Origin: Siphonodentalium dalli
Lineage: Eukaryota; Mollusca; Scaphopoda; Gadilida; Siphonodentaliidae
Assembly: GCA_032622095.1 (NCBI GenBank)
Contig: CP136061.1
Coordinates: forward strand, 19,222,991-19,286,990
Length of the DNA stretch: 64,000 nucleotides
Reading direction: 5' to 3'
The position numbers and the translations under genes are program-made. The stretch's first letter is position 1, and each line of letters starts with the position of its first letter. The notes under the pieces were generated by a model, which worked only from the letters and a program-made list of their open reading frames with translations, made no database searches and had not been told where the DNA came from. Shown here piece after piece: positions 24,501-39,500 of the stretch.

Positions 24501-27500
24501 TTTAACATTTATATATAAGGCTTGGTAGTTTAACATTTATATATAAGGCTTGGTAGTTTAACATTTATATATAAGGCTTGGTAGTTTAACATTTATATAT
24601 AAGGCTTGGTAGTTTAACATTTATATATAAGGCTTGGTAGTTAACATTTATATATAAGGCTTGGTAGTTTAACATTTATATATAAGGCTTGGTAGTTTAA
24701 CATTTATATATAAGGCTTGGTAGTTTAACATTTATATATAAGGCTTGGTAGTTTAACATTTATATATAAGGCTTGGTAGTTTAACATTTATATATAAGGC
24801 TTGGTAGTTTAACATTTATATATAAGGCTTGGTAGTTTAACATTTATATATAAGGCTTGGTAGTTTAACATTTATATATAAGGCTTGGTAGTTTAACATT
24901 TATATATAAGGCTTGGTAGTTTAACATTTATATATAAGGCTTGGTAGTTTAACATTTATATATAAGGCTTGGTAGTTTAACATTTATATATAAGGCTTGG
25001 TAGTTTAACATTTATATATAAGGCTTGGTAGTTAACATTTATATATAAGGCTTGGTAGTTTAACATTTATATATAAGGCTTGGTAGTTTAACATTTATAT
25101 ATAAGGCTTGGTAGTTTAACATTTATATATAAGGCTTGGTAGTTTAACATTTATATATAAGGCTTGGTAGTTAACATTTATATATAAGGCTTGGTAGTTT
25201 AACATTTATATATAAGGCTTGGTAGTTTAACATTTATATATAAGGCTTGGTAGTTAACATTTATATGTAAGGCTTGGTAGTTTAACATTTATATATAAGG
25301 CTTGGTAGTTTAACATTTATATATAAGGCTTGGTAGTTTAACATTTATATATAAGGCTTGGTAGTTTAACATTTATATATAAGGCTTGGTAGTTTAACAT
25401 TTATATATAAGGCTTGGTAGTTTAACATTTATATATAAGGCTTGGTAGTTTAACATTTATATATAAGGCTTGGTAGTTTAACATTTATATATAAGGCTTG
25501 GTAGTTTAACATTTATATATAAGGCTTGGTAGTTTAACATTTATATATAAGGCTTGGTAGTTTAACATTTATATATAAGGCTTGGTAGTTTAACATTTAT
25601 ATATAAGGCTTGGTAGTTTAACATTTATATATAAGGCTTGGTAGTTTAACATTTATATATAAGGCTTGGTAGTTTAACATTTATATATAAGGCTTGGTAG
25701 TTAACATTTATATATAAGGCTTGGTAGTTTAACATTTATATATAAGGCTTGGTAGTTTAACATTTATATATAAGGCTTGGTAGTTAACATTTATATGTAA
25801 GGCTTGGTAGTTTAACATTTATATGTAAGGCTTGGTAGTTAACATTTATATATAAGGCTTGGTAGTTTAACATTTATATATAAGGCTTGGTAGTTTAACA
25901 TTTATATATAAGGCTTGGTAGTTTAACATTTATATATAAGGCTTGGTAGTTTAACATTTATATATAAGGCTTGGTAGTTAACATTTATATATAAGGCTTG
26001 GTAGTTTAACATTTATATGTAAGGCTTGGTAGTTTAACATTTATATGTAAGGCTTGGTAGTTAACATTTATATATAAGGCTTGGTAGTTAACATTTATAT
26101 GTAAGGCTTGGTAGTTTAACATTTATATGTAAGGCTTGGTAGTTAACATTTATATATAAGGCTTGGTAGTTTAACATTTATATATAAGGCTTGGTAGTTT
26201 AACATTTATATATAAGGCTTGGTAGTTAACATTTATATATAAGGCTTGGTAGTTTAACATTTATATGTAAGGCTTGGTAGAACATTTATAAATAAGGCTT
26301 GGTAGTTTACATTTATATATAAGGCTTGGTAGTTTAACATTTATATGTAAGGCTTGGTAGTTTAACATTTATATGTAAGGCTTGGTAGGTAACATTTATA
26401 TGTAAGGCTTGGTAGTTAACATTTATATATAAGGCTTGGTAGTTTAACATTTATATATAAGGCTTGGTAGGTAACATTTATATGTAAGGCTTGGTAGTTT
26501 AACATTTATATGTAAGGCTTGGTAGTTAACATTTATATGTAAGGCGTGGTAGTTAACATTTATATGTAAGGCTTGGTAGTTAACATTTATATGTAAGACT
26601 TGGTAGTTTAACATTTATATGTAAGGCTTGGTAGTTTAACATTTATATGTAAGGCTTGGTAGTTAACATTTATATGTAAGGCTTGGTAGTTTAACATTTA
26701 TATGTAAGGCGTGGTAGTTAACATTTATATGTAAGGCTTGGTAGTTTAACATTTATATGTAAGGCTTGGTAGTTTAACATTTATATGTAAGGCTTGGTAG
26801 TTTAACATTTATATGTAAGGCTTGGTAGTTAACATTTATATATAAGGCTTGGTAGTTAACATTTATATGTAAGGCTTGGTAGTTTAACATGTATATGTAA
26901 GGCTTGGTAGTTTAACATTTATATGTAAGGCTTGGTAGTTTAACATGTATATGTAAGGCTTGGTAGTTTAACATGTATATGTAAGGCTTGGTAGTTTAAC
27001 ATTTATATGTAAGGCTTGGTAGGTAACATTTATATATAAGGCTTGGTAGCTAACATTTATATATAAGGCTTGGTAGTTAACATTTATATATAAGGCTTGG
27101 TAGTTTAACATGTATATGTAAGGCTTGGTAGTTAACATTTATATGTAAGGCTTGGTAGTTAACATTTATATGTAAGGCTTGGTAGTTAACATTTATATGT
27201 AAGGCTTGGTAGTTAACATTTATATGTAAGGCTTGGTAGTTAACATTTATATGTAAGGCTTGGTAGTTAACATTTATATGTAAGGCTTTGTAGTTTAACA
27301 TTTATATGTAAGGCTTGGTAGTTTAACATTTATATGTAAGGCTTGGTAGTTTAACATTTATATGTAAGGCTTGGTAGTTTAACATGTATATGTAAGGCTT
27401 GGTAGTTTAACATTTATATATAAGGCTTGGTAGTTAACATTTATATGTAAGGCGTGGTAGTTAACATTTATATGTAAGGCTTGGTAGTTTAACATGTATA

Positions 27501-30500
27501 TGTAAGGCTTGGTAGTGTAACATTTATATGTAAGGCTTGGTAGTTTAACATTTATATGTAAGGCGTGGTAGTTAACATTTATATGTAAGGCTTGGTAGTT
27601 TAACATGTATATGTAAGGCTTGGTAGTGTAACATTTATATGTAAGGCTTGGTAGTTTAACATTTATATGTAAGGCGTGGTAGTTAACATTTATATGTAAG
27701 GCTTGGTAGTTTAACATGTATATGTAAGGCTTGGTAGTTTAACATTTATATGTAAGGCGTGGTAGTTTAACATTTATATGTAAGGCTTGGTAGTTAACAT
27801 GTATATGTAAGGCTTGGTAGTGTAACATTTATATATAAGGCTTGGTAGTTTAACATTTATATGTAAGGCTTGGTAGTTTAACATGTATATGTAAGGCTTG
27901 GTAGTTTAACATTTATATGTAAGGCTTGGTAGTTAACATGTATATGTAAGGCTTGGTAGTTTAACATTTATATGTAAGGCTTGGTAGTTTAACATTTATA
28001 TGTAAGGCTTGGTAGTTTAACATGTATATGTAAGGCTTGGTAGTTTAACATTTATATATAAGGCTTGGTAGTTTAACATTTATATATAAGGCTTGGTAGT
28101 TTAACATTTATATGTAAGGCTTGGTAGTTTAACATTTATATGTAAGGCTTGGTAGTTTAACATTTATATGTAAGGCTTGGTAGTTTAACATTTATATGTA
28201 AGGCTTGGTAGTTTAACATTTATATATAAGGCTTGGTAGTTTAACATTTATATGTAAGGCTTGGTAGTTTAACATTTATATGTAAGGCTTGGTAGTTTAA
28301 CATTTATATGTAAGGCTTGGTAGTTTAACATTTATATATAAGGCTTGGTAGTTTAACATTTATATGTAAGGCTTGGTAGTTTAACATTTATATGTAAGGC
28401 TTGGTAGTTTAACATTTATATATAAGGCATGGTAGTTAACATGTATATGTAAGGCTTGGTAGTGTAACATTTATATGTAAGGCTTGGTAGTTTAACATTT
28501 ATATGTAAGGCTTGGTAGTTTAACATGTATATGTAAGGCTTGGTAGTTTACATTTATATATAAGGCTTGGTAGTTTACATTTATATATAAGGCTTGGTAG
28601 TTAACATTTATATGTAAGGCTTGGTAGGTAACATTTATATGTAAGGCTTGGTAGGTAACATTTATATGTAAGGCTTGGTAGGTAACATTTATATGTAAGG
28701 CTTGGTAGTTAACATTTATATGTAAGGCTTGGTAGTTTAACATGTATATGTAAGGCTTGGTAGGTAACATTTATATATAAGGCTTGGTAGTTAACATTTA
28801 TATATAAGGCTTGGTAGTTTAACATTTATATGTAAGGCTTGGTAGTTTAACATTTATATGTAAGGCTTGTTAGTTTAACATTTATATGTAAGGCTTGGTA
28901 GTTTAACATTTATATGTAAGGCTTGTTAGTTTAACATTTATATGTAAGGCTTGGTAGTTAACATTTATATGTAAGGCTTGGTAGTTAACATTTATATGTA
29001 AGGCTTGGTAGTTTAACATGTATATGTAAGGCTTGGTAGTTAACATTTATATATAAGGCTTGGTAGTTAACATTTATATATAAGGCTTGGTAGTTTAACA
29101 TTTATATGTAAGGCTTGGTAGTTAACATTTATATGTAAGGCTTGGTAGTTTAACATTTATATGTAAGGCTTGTTTGTTTAACATTTATATGTAAGGCTTG
29201 GTAGTTTAACATTTATATGTAAGGCTTGTTAGTTTAACATTTATATGTAAGGCTTGGTAGTTAACATTTATATGTAAGGCTTGGTAGTTAACATTTATAT
29301 GTAAGGCTTGGTAGTTTAACATGTATATGTAAGGCTTGGTAGTTTAACATTTATATGTAAGGCTTGTTAGTTTAACATTTATATGTAAGGCTTGGTAGTT
29401 TAACATGTATATGTAAGGCTTGGTAGTTTAACATTTATATATAAGGCTTGTTAGTTTAACATTTATATATAAGGCTTGGTAGTTTAACATGTATATGTAA
29501 GGCTTGGTAGTTTAACATTTATATATAAGGCTTGGTAGTTTAACATTTATATATAAGGCTTGGTAGTTTAACATTTATATATAAGGCTTGGTAGTTAACA
29601 TTTATATATAAGGCTTGGTAGTTAACATTTATATGTAAGGCTTGGTAGTTTAACATTTATATATAAGGCTTGGTAGTTAACATTTATATGTAAGGCTTGG
29701 TAGTTAACATTTATATGTAAGGCTTGGTAGTTAACATTTATATGTAAGGCTTGGTAGGTAACATTTATATGTAAGGCTTGTTAGTTTAACATTTATATGT
29801 AAGGCTTGGTAGTTAACATTTATATGTAAGGCTTGGTAGTTTAACATTTATATGTAAGGCTTGGTAGTTTAACATTTATATGTAAGGCTTGGTAGTTAAC
29901 ATTTATATGTAAGGCTTGGTAGTTAACATTTATATGTAAGGCTTGGTAGTTAACATTTATATGTAAGGCTTGGTAGTTAACATTTATATGTAAGGCTTGG
30001 TAGTTAACATTTATATGTAAGGCTTGGTAGTTTAACATTTATATGTAAGGCTTGGTAGTTAACATTTATATGTAAGGCTTGGTAGTTAACATTTATATGT
30101 AAGGCTTGTTAGTTTAACATTTATATGTAAGGCTTGGTAGTTAACATTTATATGTAAGGCTTGGTAGTTTAACATTTATATGTAAGGCTTGGTAGTTTAA
30201 CATTTATATGTAAGGCTTGGTAGTTTAACATTTATATGTAAGGCTTGGTAGGTAACATTTATATGTAAGGCTTGGTAGGTAACATTTATATATAAGGCTT
30301 GGTAGTTTAACATTTATATGTAAGGCTTGGTAGGTAACATTTATATGTAAGGCTTGGTAGGTAACATTTATATGTAAGGCTTGGTAGTTAACATTTATAT
30401 ATAAGGCTTGGTAGTTTAACATTTATATGTAAGGCTTGGTAGGTAACATTTATATGTAAGGCTTGGTAGGTAACATTTATATGTAAGGCTTGGTAGGTAA

Positions 30501-33500
30501 CATTTATATGTAAGGCTTGGTAGTTTAACATTTATATGTAAGGCTTGGTAGTTTAACATTTATATGTAAGGCTTGGTAGGTAACATTTATATGTAAGGCT
30601 TGGTAGGTAACATTTATATGTAAGGCTTGGTAGGTAACATTTATATGTAAGGCTTGGTAGTTTAACATTTATATGTAAGGCTTGGTAGTTTAACATTTAT
30701 ATGTAAGGCTTGGTAGGTAACATTTATATGTAAGGCTTGGTAGGTAACATTTATATGTAAGGCTTGGTAGGTAACATTTATATGTAAGGCTTGGTAGTTT
30801 AACATTTATATGTAAGGCTTGGTAGTTTAACATTTATATGTAAGGCTTGGTAGGTAACATTTATATGTAAGGCTTGGTAGGTAACATTTATATGTAAGGC
30901 TTGGTAGTTTAACATTTATATGTAAGGCTTGGTAGTTAACATTTATATATAAGGCTTGGTAGTTTAACATTTATATGTAAGGCTTGGTAGGTAACATTTA
31001 TATGTAAGGCTTGGTAGTTAACATTTATATGTAAGGCTTGGTAGTTAACATTTATATATAAGGCTTGGTAGTTTAACATTTATATGTAAGGCTTGGTAGG
31101 TAACATTTATATGTAAGGCTTGGTAGTTAACATTTATATGTAAGGCTTGGTAGTTAACATTTATATATAAGGCTTGGTAGTTTAACATTTATATGTAAGG
31201 CTTGGTAGGTAACATTTATATGTAAGGCTTGGTAGTTAACATTTATATGTAAGGCTTGGTAGTTTAACATTTATATGTAAGGCTTGGTAGTTTAACATTT
31301 ATATGTAAGGCTTGGTAGTTTAACATTTATATGTAAGGCTTGGTAGCTAACATTTATATGTAAGGCTTGGTAGTTAACATTTATATGTAAGGCTTGGTAG
31401 TTAACATTTATATGTAAGGCTTGGTAGTTAACATTTATATGTAAGGCTTGGTAGTTAACATTTATATGTAAGGCTTGGTAGTTTAACATTTATATGTAAG
31501 GCTTGGTAGGTAACATTTATATGTAAGGCTTGGTAGGTAACATTTATATGTAAGGCTTGGTAGGTAACATTTATATGTAAGGCTTGGTAGGTAACATTTA
31601 TATGTAAGGCTTGGTAGTTTAACATTTATATGTAAGGCTTGGTAGGTAACATGTATATGTAAGGCTTGGTAGGTAACATTTATATGTAAGGCTTGGTAGT
31701 TAACATTTATATGTAAGGCTTGGTAGTTTAACATTTATATGTAAGGCTTGGTAGGTAACATTTATATGTAAGGCTTGGTAGTTAACATTTATATGTAAGG
31801 CTTGGTAGGTAACATTTATATGTAAGGCTTGGTAGTTAACATTTATATGTAAGGCTTGGTAGGTAACATTTATATGTAAGGCTTGGTAGTTAACATTTAT
31901 ATGTAAGGCTTGGTAGGTAACATTTATATGTAAGGCTTGGTAGGTAACATTTATATATAAGGCTTGGTAGGTAACATTTATATATAAGGCTTGGTAGTTA
32001 ACATTTATATGTAAGGCGTGGTAGTTAACATTTATATGTAAGGCTTGGTAGTTAACATTTATATGTAAGGCTTGGTAGTTTAACATTTATATGTAAGGCT
32101 TGGTAGGTAACATTTATATGTAAGGCTTGGTAGTTTAACATTTCTATGTAAAGCTTGGTAGTTTAACATTTATATGTAAGGCTTGGTAGGTAACATTTAT
32201 ATGTAAGGCTTGGTAGTTAACATTTATATGTAAGGCTTGGTAGTTTAACATTTATATGTAAGGCTTGGTAGTTAACATTTATATATAAGGCTTGGTAGTT
32301 TAACATTTATATGTAAGGCTTGGTAGTTTAACATTTATATGTAAGGCTTGGTAGTTTAACATTTATATGTAAGGCTTGGTAGTTAACATTTATATGTAAG
32401 GCTTGGTAGTTTAACATTTATATGTAAGGCTTGGTAGGTAACATTTATATGTAAGGCTTGGTAGTTTAACATTTATATATAAGGCTTGGTAGTTAACATT
32501 TATATGTAAGGCTTGGTAGTTTAACATTTATATGTAAGGCTTGGTAGGTAACATTTATATGTAAGGCTTGGTAGTTTAACATTTCTATGTAAAGCTTGGT
32601 AGTTTAACATTTATATGTAAGGCTTGGTAGTTAACATTTATATGTAAGGCTTGGTAGGTAACATTTATATGTAAGGCTTGGTAGTTTAACATTTATATGT
32701 AAGGCTTGGTAGGTAACATTTATATGTAAGGCTTGGTAGTTAACATTTATATATAAGGCTTGGTAGTTTAACATTTATATGTAAGGCTTGGTAGGTAACA
32801 TTTATATGTAAGGCTTGGTAGTTTAACATTTATATGTAAGGCTTGGTAGTTTAACATTTATATGTAAGGCTTGGTAGTTTAATATTTATATGTAAGGCTT
32901 GGTAGGTAACATTTATATGTAAGGCTTGGTAGTTTAATATTTATATATAAGGCTTGGTAGTTAATATTTATATATAAGGCTTGGTAGTCTAACATTTATA
33001 TGTAAGGCTTGGTAGGTAACATTTATATGTAAGGCTTGGTAGGTAACATTTATATGTAAGGCTTGGTAGTTTAACATTTATATGTAAGGCTTGGTAGTTT
33101 AACATTTATATGTAAGGCTTGGTAGTTTAACATTTATATGTAAGGCTTGGTAGGTAACATTTATATGTAAGGCTTGGTAGTTTAACATTTATATGTAAGG
33201 CTTGGTAGTTTAACATTTATATGTAAGGCTTGGTAGTTTAATATTTATATATAAGGCTTGGTAGTTAATATTTATATATAAGGCTTGGTAGTCTAACATT
33301 TATATGTAAGGCTTGGTAGGTAACATTTATATGTAAGGCTTGGTAGTTTAACATTTATATGTAAGGCTTGGTAGTTTAACATTTATATGTAAGGCTTGGT
33401 AGTTTAACATTTATATGTAAGGCTTGGTAGTTAATATTTATATATAAGGCTTGGTAGTTTAACATTTATATGTTAGGCTTGGTAGTTTAACATGTATATG

Positions 33501-36500
33501 TAAGGCTTGGTAGTTAACATTTATATGTAAGGCTTGGTAGTTTAACATGTATATGTAAGGCTTGGTAGTTAACATGTATATGTAAGGCTTGGTAGTTAAC
33601 ATTTATATGTAAGGCTTGGTAGGTAACATTTATATGTAAGGCTTGGTAGGTAACATTTATATGTAAGGCTTGGTAGTTAACATTTATATGTAAGGCTTGG
33701 TAGTTTAACATTTATATGTAAGGCTTGGTAGTTAACATTTATATGTAAGGCTTGGTAGTTAACATTTATATGTAAGGCTTGGTAGTTTAACATTTATATG
33801 TAAGGCTTGGTAGTTTAACATTTATATATAAGGCTTGGTAGTTTAACATTTATATGTAAGGCTTGGTAGCTAACATTTATATGTAAGGCTTGGTAGTTAA
33901 CATTTATATATAAGGCTTGGTAGTTTAACATTTATATGTAAGGCTTGGTAGTTTAACATTTATATGTAAGGCTTGGTAGTTTAACATTTATATGTAAGGC
34001 TTGGTAGTTAACATTTATATGTAAGGCTTGGTAGTTTAACATTTATATGTAAGGCTTGGTAGCTAACATTTATATGTAAGGCTTGGTAGTTTAACATTTA
34101 TATGTAAGGCTTGGTAGTTTAACATTTATATGTAAGGCTTGGTAGTTTAACATTTATATATAAGGCTTGGTAGTTTAACATTTATATGTAAGGCTTGGTA
34201 GCTAACATTTATATGTAAGGCTTGGTAGTTTAACATTTATATGTAAGGCTTGGTAGTTTAACATTTATATGTAAGGCTTGGTAGGTAACATTTATATGTA
34301 AGGCTTGGTAGTTTAACATTTATATGTAAGGCTTGGTAGTTTAACATTTATATGTAAGGCTTGGTAGTTAACATTTATATGTAAGGCTTGGTAGGTAACA
34401 TTTATATGTAAGGCTTGGTAGTTTAACATTTATATGTAAGGCTTGGTAGCTAACATTTATATGTAAGGCTTGGTAGTTTAACATTTATATGTAAGGCTTG
34501 GTAGTTTAACATTTATATGTAAGGCTTGGTAGTTTAACATTTATATATAAGGCTTGGTAGTTTAACATTTATATGTAAGGCTTGGTAGCTAACATTTATA
34601 TGTAAGGCTTGGTAGTTTAACATTTATATGTAAGGCTTGGTAGTTTAACATTTATATGTAAGGCTTGGTAGGTAACATTTATATGTAAGGCTTGGTAGTT
34701 TAACATTTATATGTAAGGCTTGGTAGGTAACATTTATATGTAAGGCTTGGTAGTTTAACATTTATATGTAAGGCTTGGTAGTTAACATTTATATGTAAGG
34801 CTTGGTAGGTAACATTTATATATAAGGCTTGGTAGTTTAACATTTATATATAAGGCTTGGTAGTTTAACATTTATATATAAGGCTTGGTAGGTAACATTT
34901 ATATGTAAGGCTTGGTAGTTTAACATTTATATGTAAGGCTTGGTAGTTTAACATTTATATGTTAGGCTTGGTAGGTAACATTTATATGTAAGGCTTGGTA
35001 GCTAACATTTATATGTAAGGCTTGGTAGTTAACATTTATATGTAAGGCTTGGTAGTTAACATTTATATGTAAGGCTTGGTAGTTTAACATTTATATGTAA
35101 GGCTTGGTAGTTAACATTTATATGTAAGGCTTGGTAGTTTAACATTTATATGTAAGGCTTGGTAGTTAACATTTATATGTAAGGCTTGGTAGGTAACATT
35201 TATATGTAAGGCTTGGTAGTTTAACATTTATATGTAAGGCTTGGTAGCTAACATTTATATGTAAGGCTTGGTAGCTAACATTTATATGTAAGGCTTGGTA
35301 GTTTAACATTTATATGTAAGGCTTGGTAGTTTAACATTTATATGTAAGGCTTGGTAGTTAACATTTATATGTAAGGCTTGGTAGGTAACATTTATATGTA
35401 AGGCTTGGTAGTTAACATTTATATGTAAGGCTTGGTAGTTAACATTTATATGTAAGGCTTGGTAGTATAACATTTATATGTAAGGCTTGGTAGTTAACAT
35501 TTATATATAAGGCTTGGTAGTTTAACATTTATATGTAAGGCTTGGTAGTTTACATTTATATGTAAGGCTTGGTAGTTTAACATTTATATATAAGGCTTGG
35601 TAGCTAACATTTATATGTAAGGCTTGGTAGCTAACATTTATATGTAAGGCTTGGTAGCTAACATTTATATGTAAGGCTTGGTAGTTAACATTTATATGTA
35701 AGGCTTGGTAGTTTAACATTTATATGTAAGGCTTGGTAGTTTAACATTTATATATAAGGCTTGGTAGTTTAACATTTATATATAAGGCTTGGTAGTTTAA
35801 CATTTATATGTAAGGCTTGGTAGTTTAACATTTATATGTAAGGCTTGGTAGTTTAACATTTATATGTAAGGCTTGGTAGTTAACATTTATATGTAAGGCT
35901 TGGTAGTTTAACATTTATATGTAAGGCTTGGTAGTTTAACATTTATATGTAAGGCTTGGTAGTTTAACATTTATATATAAGGCTTGGTAGTTTAACATTT
36001 ATATGTAAGGCTTGGTAGTTTAACATTTATATGTAAGGCTTGGTAGTTAACATTTATATGTAAGGCTTGGTAGTTAACATTTATATGTAAGGCTTGGTAG
36101 TTTAACATTTATATGTAAGGCTTGGTAGGTAACATTTATATGTAAGGCTTGGTAGTTTAACATTTATATGTAAGGCTTGGTAGGTAACATTTATATGTAA
36201 GGCTTGGTAGTTTAACATTTATATGTAAGGCTTGGTAGGTAACATTTATATGTAAGGCTTGGTAGTTAACATTTATATGTAAGGCTTGGTAGTTTAACAT
36301 TTATATGTAAGGCTTGGTAGTTTAACATTTATATGTAAGGCTTGGTAGTTAACATTTATATGTAAGGCTTGGTAGTTAACATTTATATGTAAGGCTTGGT
36401 AGTTTAACATTTATATGTAAGGCTTGGTAGTTTAACATTTATATGTAAGGCTTGGTAGTTTAACATTTATATATAAGGCTTGGTAGTTTAACATTTATAT

Positions 36501-39500
36501 GTAAGGCTTGGTAGTTTAACATTTATATGTAAGGCTTGGTAGTTTAACATTTATATGTAAGGCTTGGTAGCTAACATTTATATGTAAGGCTTGGTAGTTT
36601 AACATTTATATGTAAGGCTTGGTAGTTTAACATGTATATGTAAGGCTTGGTAGTTTAACATTTATATGTAAGGCTTGGTAGTTTAACATTTATATGTAAG
36701 GCTTGGTAGGTAACATTTATATGTAAGGCTTGGTAGGTAACATTTATATGTAAGGCTTGGTAGTTAACATTTATATGTAAGGCTTGGTAGTTAACATTTA
36801 TATGTAAGGCTTGGTAGTTTAACATTTATATGTAAGGCTTGGTAGGTAACATTTATATGTAAGGCTTGGTAGTTTAACATTTATATGTAAGGCTTGGTAG
36901 TTTAACATTTATATGTAAGGCTTGGTAGTAAACATGTATATGTAAGGCTTGGTAGTTTAACATTTATATGTAAGGCTTGGTAGTTTAACATGTATATGTA
37001 AGGCTTGGTAGTTTAACATTTATATGTAAGGCTTGGTAGTTTAACATGTATATGTAAGGCTTGGTAGTTTAACATTTATATGTAAGGCTTGGTAGCTAAC
37101 ATTTATATGTAAGGCTTGGTAGTTTAACATTTATATGTAAGGCTTGGTAGTTAACATTTATATGTAAGGCTTGGTAGTTAACATTTATATGTAAGGCTTG
37201 GTAGTTAACATTTATATATAAGGCTTGGTAGGTAACATTTATATGTAAGGCTTGGTAGTTAACATTTATATGTAAGGCTTGGTAGCTAACATTTATATAT
37301 AAGGCTTGGTAGTTAACATTTATATATAAGGCTTGGTAGTTTAACATTTATATGTAAGGCTTGGTAGTTTAACATTTATATGTAAGGCTTGGTAGTTTAA
37401 CATTTATATGTAAGGCTTGGTAGTTAACATTTATATGTAAGGCTTGGTAGTTAACATTTATATGTAAGGCTTGGTAGTTAACATTTATATGTAAGGCTTG
37501 GTAGTTAACATTTATATGTAAGGCTTGGTAGTTTAACATGTATATGTAAGGCTTGGTAGTTTAACATTTATATGTAAGGCTTGGTAGCTAACATTTATAT
37601 GTAAGGCTTGGTAGTTTAACATTTATATGTAAGGCTTGGTAGTTAACATTTATATGTAAGGCTTGGTAGTTAACATTTATATGTAAGGCTTGGTAGTTAA
37701 CATTTATATATAAGGCTTGGTAGTTAACATTTATATGTAAGGCTTGGTAGGTAACATTTATATGTAAGGCTTGGTAGGTAACATTTATATGTAAGGCTTG
37801 GTAGGTAACATTTATATGTAAGGCTTGGTAGTTAACATTTATATATAAGGCTTGGTAGTTTAACATTTATATATAAGGCTTGGTAGTTTAACATTTATAT
37901 ATAAGGCTTGGTAGTTAACATTTATATATAAGGCTTGGTAGTTAACATTTATATATAAGGCTTGGTAGTTAACATTTATATGTAAGGCTTGGTAGTTAAC
38001 ATTTATATGTAAGGCTTGGTAGTTAACATTTATATGTAAGGCTTGGTAGTTTAACATTTATATGTAAGGCTTGGTAGTTAACATTTATATGTAAGGCTTG
38101 GTAGTAAACATGTATATGTAAGGCTTGGTAGTTTAACATTTATATGTAAGGCTTGGTAGTTAACATTTATATGTAAGGCTTGGTAGTTTAACATTTATAT
38201 GTAAGGCTTGGTAGTTAACATTTATATGTAAGGCTTGGTAGGTAACATTTATATGTAAGGCTTGGTAGTTAACATTTATATGTAAGGCTTGGTAGTTAAC
38301 ATTTATATGTAAGGCTTGGTAGTTTAACATTTATATGTAAGGCTTGGTAGTTAACATTTATATGTAAGGCTTGGTAGTTTAACATGTATATGTAAGGCTT
38401 GGTAGTTTAACATTTATATGTAAGGCTTGGTAGTTTAACATGTATATGTAAGGCTTGGTAGTTTAACATGTATATGTAAGGCTTGGTAGTTTAACATTTA
38501 TATGTAAGGCTTAGTAGTTAACATTTATATGTAAGGCTTGGTAGTTTAACATGTATATGTAAGGCTTGGTAGGTAACATTTATATGTAAGGCTTGGTAGT
38601 TTAAGATTTATATGTAAGGCTTGGTAGCTAACATTTATATGTAAGGCTTGGTAGCTAACATTTATATGTAAGGCTTGGTAGTTTAACATTTATATGTAAG
38701 GCTTGGTAGTTTAACATGTATATGTAAGGCTTGGTAGGTTAACATTTATATATAAGGCTTGGTAGCTAACATTTATATGTAAGGCTTGGTAGTTTAACAT
38801 TTATATATAAGGCTTGGTAGTTTAACATTTATATGTAAGGCTTGGTAGTTTAACATTTATATATAAGGCTTGGTAGTTTAACATTTATATATAAGGCTTG
38901 GTAGTTTAACATTTATATATAAGGCTTGGTAGTTTAACATTTATATATAAGGCTTGGTAGTTAACATTTATATATAAGGCTTGGTAGTTAACATTTATAT
39001 ATAAGGCTTGGTAGCTAACATTTATATGTAAGGCTTGGTAGTTAACATTTATATGTAAGGCTTGGTAGTTAACATTTATATATAAGGCTTGGTAGTTAAC
39101 ATTTATATATAAGGCTTGGTAGTTTAACATTTATATGTAAGGCTTGGTAGTTTAACATTTATATATAAGGCATGGTAGCTAACATTTATATGTAAGGCTT
39201 GGTAGTTTAACATTTATATATAAGGCTTGGTAGTTTAACATTTATATATAAGGCATGGTAGCTAACATTTATATGTAAGGCTTGGTAGTTTAACATTTAT
39301 ATATAAGGCTTGGTAGTTTAACATTTATATATAAGGCATGGTAGCTAACATTTATATGTAAGGCTTGGTAGTTAACATTTATATATAAGGCTTGGTAGTT
39401 AACATTTATATGTAAGGCTTGGTAGGTAACATTTATATGTAAGGCTTGGTAGGTAACATTTATATGTAAGGCTTGGTAGTTAACATTTATATGTAAGGCT